Assembly (NCBI GenBank): GCA_017551645.1
Contig: JAFZLE010000002.1
Span: 1 to 5,573 of the forward strand
DNA from: Clostridia bacterium
Lineage (GTDB): Bacteria; Bacillota; Clostridia; Christensenellales; Aristaeellaceae
Direction: 5' to 3'
DNA: 5,573 bases
A program made the position numbers and the translations under genes. Under the pieces are notes generated by a model. That model worked only from the letters and a program-made list of their open reading frames with translations. It did not search any database and was not told the DNA's origin. Shown here in pieces: positions 4,588 to 5,573 of this stretch (its first letter is position 1; each line of letters opens with the position of its first letter).

Positions 4588-4620
4588 TGACTGAAATGCG
4601 TCACAGACGCATTTCAATCA
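4588..4620 (+). repeat. Hairpin 4 of copy B (15-3-15), just after the stop codon
   Basis: TGACTGAAATGCGTC (4588-4602) pairs with GACGCATTTCAATCA (4606-4620), with one C/A mismatch and a three-base ACA loop. It begins 5 bp after the stop of the propeller-like gene. A short TTTT (4621-4624) follows, so a terminator role on the plus strand is possible but weak. Confidence 0.7.
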
Positions 4621-4627
4621 TTTTAGC

Positions 4628-4673
4628 CGCTTTTCGCTGAAATTGCCAAAGCAATTTCCGGGCGCGAAAAGCG
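4628..4673 (+). repeat. Hairpin 3 of copy B
   Basis: The outer stem is CGCTTTTCGC/GCGAAAAGCG (4628-4637, 4664-4673). The inner stem is GAAATTGC/GCAATTTC (4639-4646, 4651-4658) with a CAAA-type four-base loop. A single T (4638) opposes CGGGC (4659-4663), exactly as in copies A and C. The T-to-C change in the outer stem is matched by A-to-G opposite. Confidence 0.7.
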
Positions 4674-4784
4674 CAAGGAAATAAAAATCACTCCCGCGCG
4701 GCAAGCTGCGCTGCGTGATTTTTATGTCCTCGGTGCGGCAAAGCCGCCCCTGCGGATAAGAGCAGAACGTATGACGTCCCCACG

Positions 4785-4820
4785 CGTCATTGCGAGCCGC
4801 TGAAAGCGGCGCGGCAATCC
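4785..4820. repeat. ATTGCGAG...GCGGCAAT palindrome, inserted in copy B
   Basis: CGTCATTGCGAGCCGC (4785-4800), TGAAA, then GCGGCGCGGCAATCC (4806-4820) form a long imperfect hairpin (ATTGC/GCAAT outside, GCCGC/GCGGC inside). Very similar palindromes of the form TCATTGCGAGnnGCGnnnGCnnCGCGGCAATC recur between genes in many bacterial phyla, from memory. Here it splits a block that is continuous in copy C, and CAGAACG (4763-4769) and CAGAAACG (4838-4845) flank the inserted stretch. Confidence 0.65.
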
Positions 4821-4847
4821 GTACCCTGTACCCGCAACAGAAACGGT

Positions 4848-4864
4848 GGAGGGCAAAGCCCTCC
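4848..4864. repeat. GTAGC-linked hairpin of copy B (GGAGGGC-AAA-GCCCTCC)
   Basis: A perfect 7-bp stem followed by GCTAC (4865-4869), i.e. the inverted form of the GTAGC-hairpin framework at 3112-3134. The stem changes relative to that copy (GGAGGGC versus GGAGCCC) are compensated on the other arm. Confidence 0.7.
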
Positions 4865-4920
4865 GCTACGGCGACACTCACATCAACTCCGTAGCGGAAA
4901 CCATGTGGCGCTCGCAGCTC

Positions 4921-4941
4921 TGAAAGCCCACTGGGCTTTCA
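4921..4941. repeat. 9-bp triloop hairpin (TGAAAGCCC-ACT-GGGCTTTCA)
   Basis: Perfect 9-bp arms with a three-base loop. The stretch 4887-4941 containing it is absent at the corresponding point of copy C, where GTGAA joins TTGATGTG directly. Confidence 0.65.
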
Positions 4942-4972
4942 TTCACTACTGCTCACGCCTTTTAGGCTCCAC

Positions 4973-5030
4973 GTTTCCCCGTCCCCCGTCCCCCGACCAA
5001 CGACCAATGACCAACGACCCCCCGTCCCCC
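4973..5030. repeat. Heptamer tandem repeats (GTCCCCC and GACCAAY types)
   Basis: From 4981 the sequence is a run of 7-bp units: GTCCCCC twice, GACCAAC, GACCAAT, GACCAAC, GACCCCC, then after one extra C another GTCCCCC (5024-5030). The unit length is constant although the unit sequence changes along the run. Confidence 0.8.
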
Positions 5031-5051
5031 CAGCGCCGTGCGCTGATTCTA

Positions 5052-5127
5052 ACAGCTAATAGCTAAAAGCTGAAAGCTATCCCCCCGTCCCCCCGTTCCA
5101 CTCACCACTGACTACTCACCACTAAGG
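5052..5127. repeat. Heptamer tandem repeats upstream of hypA (several unit types)
   Basis: Units ACAGCTA, ATAGCTA, AAAGCTG, AAAGCTA, TCCCCCC and GTCCCCC (5052-5093) are followed by six bases and then ACTCACC, ACTGACT, ACTCACC and ACTAAGG (5100-5127). The first four are the inverted form of the TTAGCTN array at 3024-3051. The run ends inside the hairpin before hypA. Confidence 0.8.
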
Positions 5128-5143
5128 CGCCCTGGAGGGCGCC
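5126..5143 (+). promoter_or_regulatory. GC hairpin overlapping the hypA ribosome-binding site
   Basis: GGCGCCC (5126-5132) pairs perfectly with GGGCGCC (5137-5143) around a TGGA loop, followed by GCTAC. It is a third copy of the GTAGC-linked hairpin family. The only Shine-Dalgarno-like sequence before hypA, GGAGGG (5134-5139), lies in the loop and the 3' arm, 13 bases before the ATG. In mRNA the site would be largely hidden in a 7-bp all-GC stem. Confidence 0.6.
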
Positions 5144-5152
5144 GCTACACCC

Positions 5153-5497
5153 ATGCACGAACTTGGAATCGTAAAACACGTAATAAAGACCGTGGCGGAC
5201 ATCGCCGCGGAAAACGGCATCTCCCGCGTGAGCCGGGTCACACTTGCGGTAGGCGAGGTGAGCGGCGTGATCCCCGACCAGATGCTGGACTGCTGGGACT
5301 GGTTCCGCCAAAAGACGGAGCTGGTGAAGGACTGCGCGCTGGAACTGGACACCCTGCCCGCGGTCACGCTCTGCACTGCCTGCGGCAGGGAGTACGGGAC
5401 CGTGAGATACGGCCGCGTGTGCCCCTTCTGCGCCTCCCCGGAAACGTACCTGCTCCGGGGGAACGAGTGCGTGATAAAGGAGATCGAAGGGGAATAG
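5153..5497 (+). CDS. hypA: HypA, nickel-insertion chaperone for [NiFe] hydrogenase (or urease) maturation
   Basis: HypA delivers nickel, with HypB, to the hydrogenase large subunit in the cytoplasm; in some bacteria it also serves urease. The 114-residue product has the normal family length. It starts MHELGI, with the N-terminal Met-His-Glu that binds nickel through His2, and has the VGEVSGVIPD segment (33-42) typical of the family. A zinc site follows, with Cys74-x2-Cys77 and Cys90-x2-Cys93. All expected ligands are present. The ATG at 5153 is fixed by the MHE motif. No other hyp or hydrogenase gene is visible, but only 76 bases follow. No clear promoter was found upstream. The spacer is filled with heptamer repeats and hairpins, and a GC hairpin covers the ribosome site. 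Read-through from the propeller-like gene would have to cross copy B. Confidence 0.95.
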   Translation: MHELGIVKHVIKTVADIAAENGISRVSRVTLAVGEVSGVIPDQMLDCWDWFRQKTELVKDCALELDTLPAVTLCTACGREYGTVRYGRVCPFCASPETYLLRGNECVIKEIEGE

Positions 5498-5499
5498 CG

Positions 5500-5573
5500 G
5501 TCAGTGGTCAGTGAACGCTGCGCGACCCTCGCTGCGCTTCGGGCAGTGGTCAGAGCGCCTGCGGCGAAACGCC
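5500..5573. repeat. Heptamer pair and GC-rich palindromic spacer after hypA
   Basis: Directly after the hypA stop come two tandem GTCAGTG units (5500-5513), a unit type related to the ACTGACT units at 5107-5113 read on the other strand. A CGCTGCGCGACC / CGCTGCGCTTCG near-repeat and another GGCAGTG-GTCAG fragment follow. No gene is seen before the window ends. Confidence 0.6.

Larger units (their letters stand above)
4588..4886 (+). repeat. Multi-hairpin repeat, copy B (3' side of the propeller-like gene)
   Basis: Left to right: hairpin 4 (4588-4620), hairpin 3 (4628-4673), hairpin 2 (about 4680-4724), hairpin 1 (4735-4747), the block CTGCGGATAAGAGCAGAA, an inserted ATTGC palindrome (4785-4820) and the GTAGC-linked hairpin (4848-4864). 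The part at 4658-4761 is nearly the same as 513-614 in copy A but inverted. Similarity to copy C resumes after the insert and runs to CATCAA at 4886. A further insert-like stretch (4887-4941) and CACTAC follow. Confidence 0.75.

Noticed and set aside
3857..4590. Long frames overlapping the propeller-like gene on both strands
   Set aside because: Shadow frames with low-complexity Arg/His/Gly-rich products; they disagree with the promoter and ribosome-site evidence.
4618..4881. 87-codon frame on the minus strand
   Set aside because: It consists of translated hairpin repeat plus the ATTGC palindrome, with no ribosome site and no protein-like conservation visible.
4973..5127. CRISPR array
   Set aside because: The repeats are 7 bp and contiguous, without spacers of 30 bp or so.

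Overview
The window is a chromosomal replication-origin neighbourhood from a GC-rich bacterium. The layout dnaA - origin - dnaN, the small DnaA, AAGGAG-type ribosome sites and TTGACA/TATAAT-type promoters fit Bacillota, most likely a Clostridia-like lineage. The exact taxon cannot be read from the sequence.

Left part (minus strand, read right to left): a metallophosphoesterase-like membrane protein (3022-2138), then dnaA (2010-709), then the first 64 codons of dnaN (194-1). DnaA-box-like sites lie on both sides of dnaA. Three lie around a good sigma-A-type dnaA promoter (2061-2089). Three lie downstream, where they run into a GC-rich spacer, a TAG-like trinucleotide tract (342-359) and an AT-rich stretch (312-342). 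This order matches the DnaA-box/GC-cluster/DnaA-trio/unwinding-element core of the Bacillus-type origin. The phosphoesterase-like protein keeps the family's framework but has lost nearly all its metal ligands, so it is probably a pseudoenzyme.

Right part (plus strand): a membrane-anchored, beta-propeller-like protein of unknown function (3503-4582) and hypA (5153-5497), a nickel-insertion chaperone for [NiFe] hydrogenase or urease. Two back-to-back promoters sit in the divergent gap: one at 3437-3465 for the propeller gene, and one at 3429-3401 reading left.

The most unusual content is intergenic. Three copies of a multi-hairpin repeat occur: copy A at 500-720, between dnaA and the origin boxes; copy C at 3087-3381, upstream of the phosphoesterase-like gene; and copy B at 4588-4886, after the propeller gene. 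Stem sequences differ between copies but pairing is kept by matched changes on both arms, while an internal loop (T opposite CGGGC) and the overall hairpin order are constant. In all three the hairpins come in the same order relative to local transcription. Copies A and B share about 100 bp at roughly 94% identity in inverted orientation around dnaA. Copy B carries extra hairpin modules that copy C lacks at the same points, giving filled-site/empty-site pairs. Runs of 7-bp tandem repeats fill the rest of the spacers, one of them abutting a start codon. A hairpin of the same family overlaps the only plausible ribosome site of hypA.
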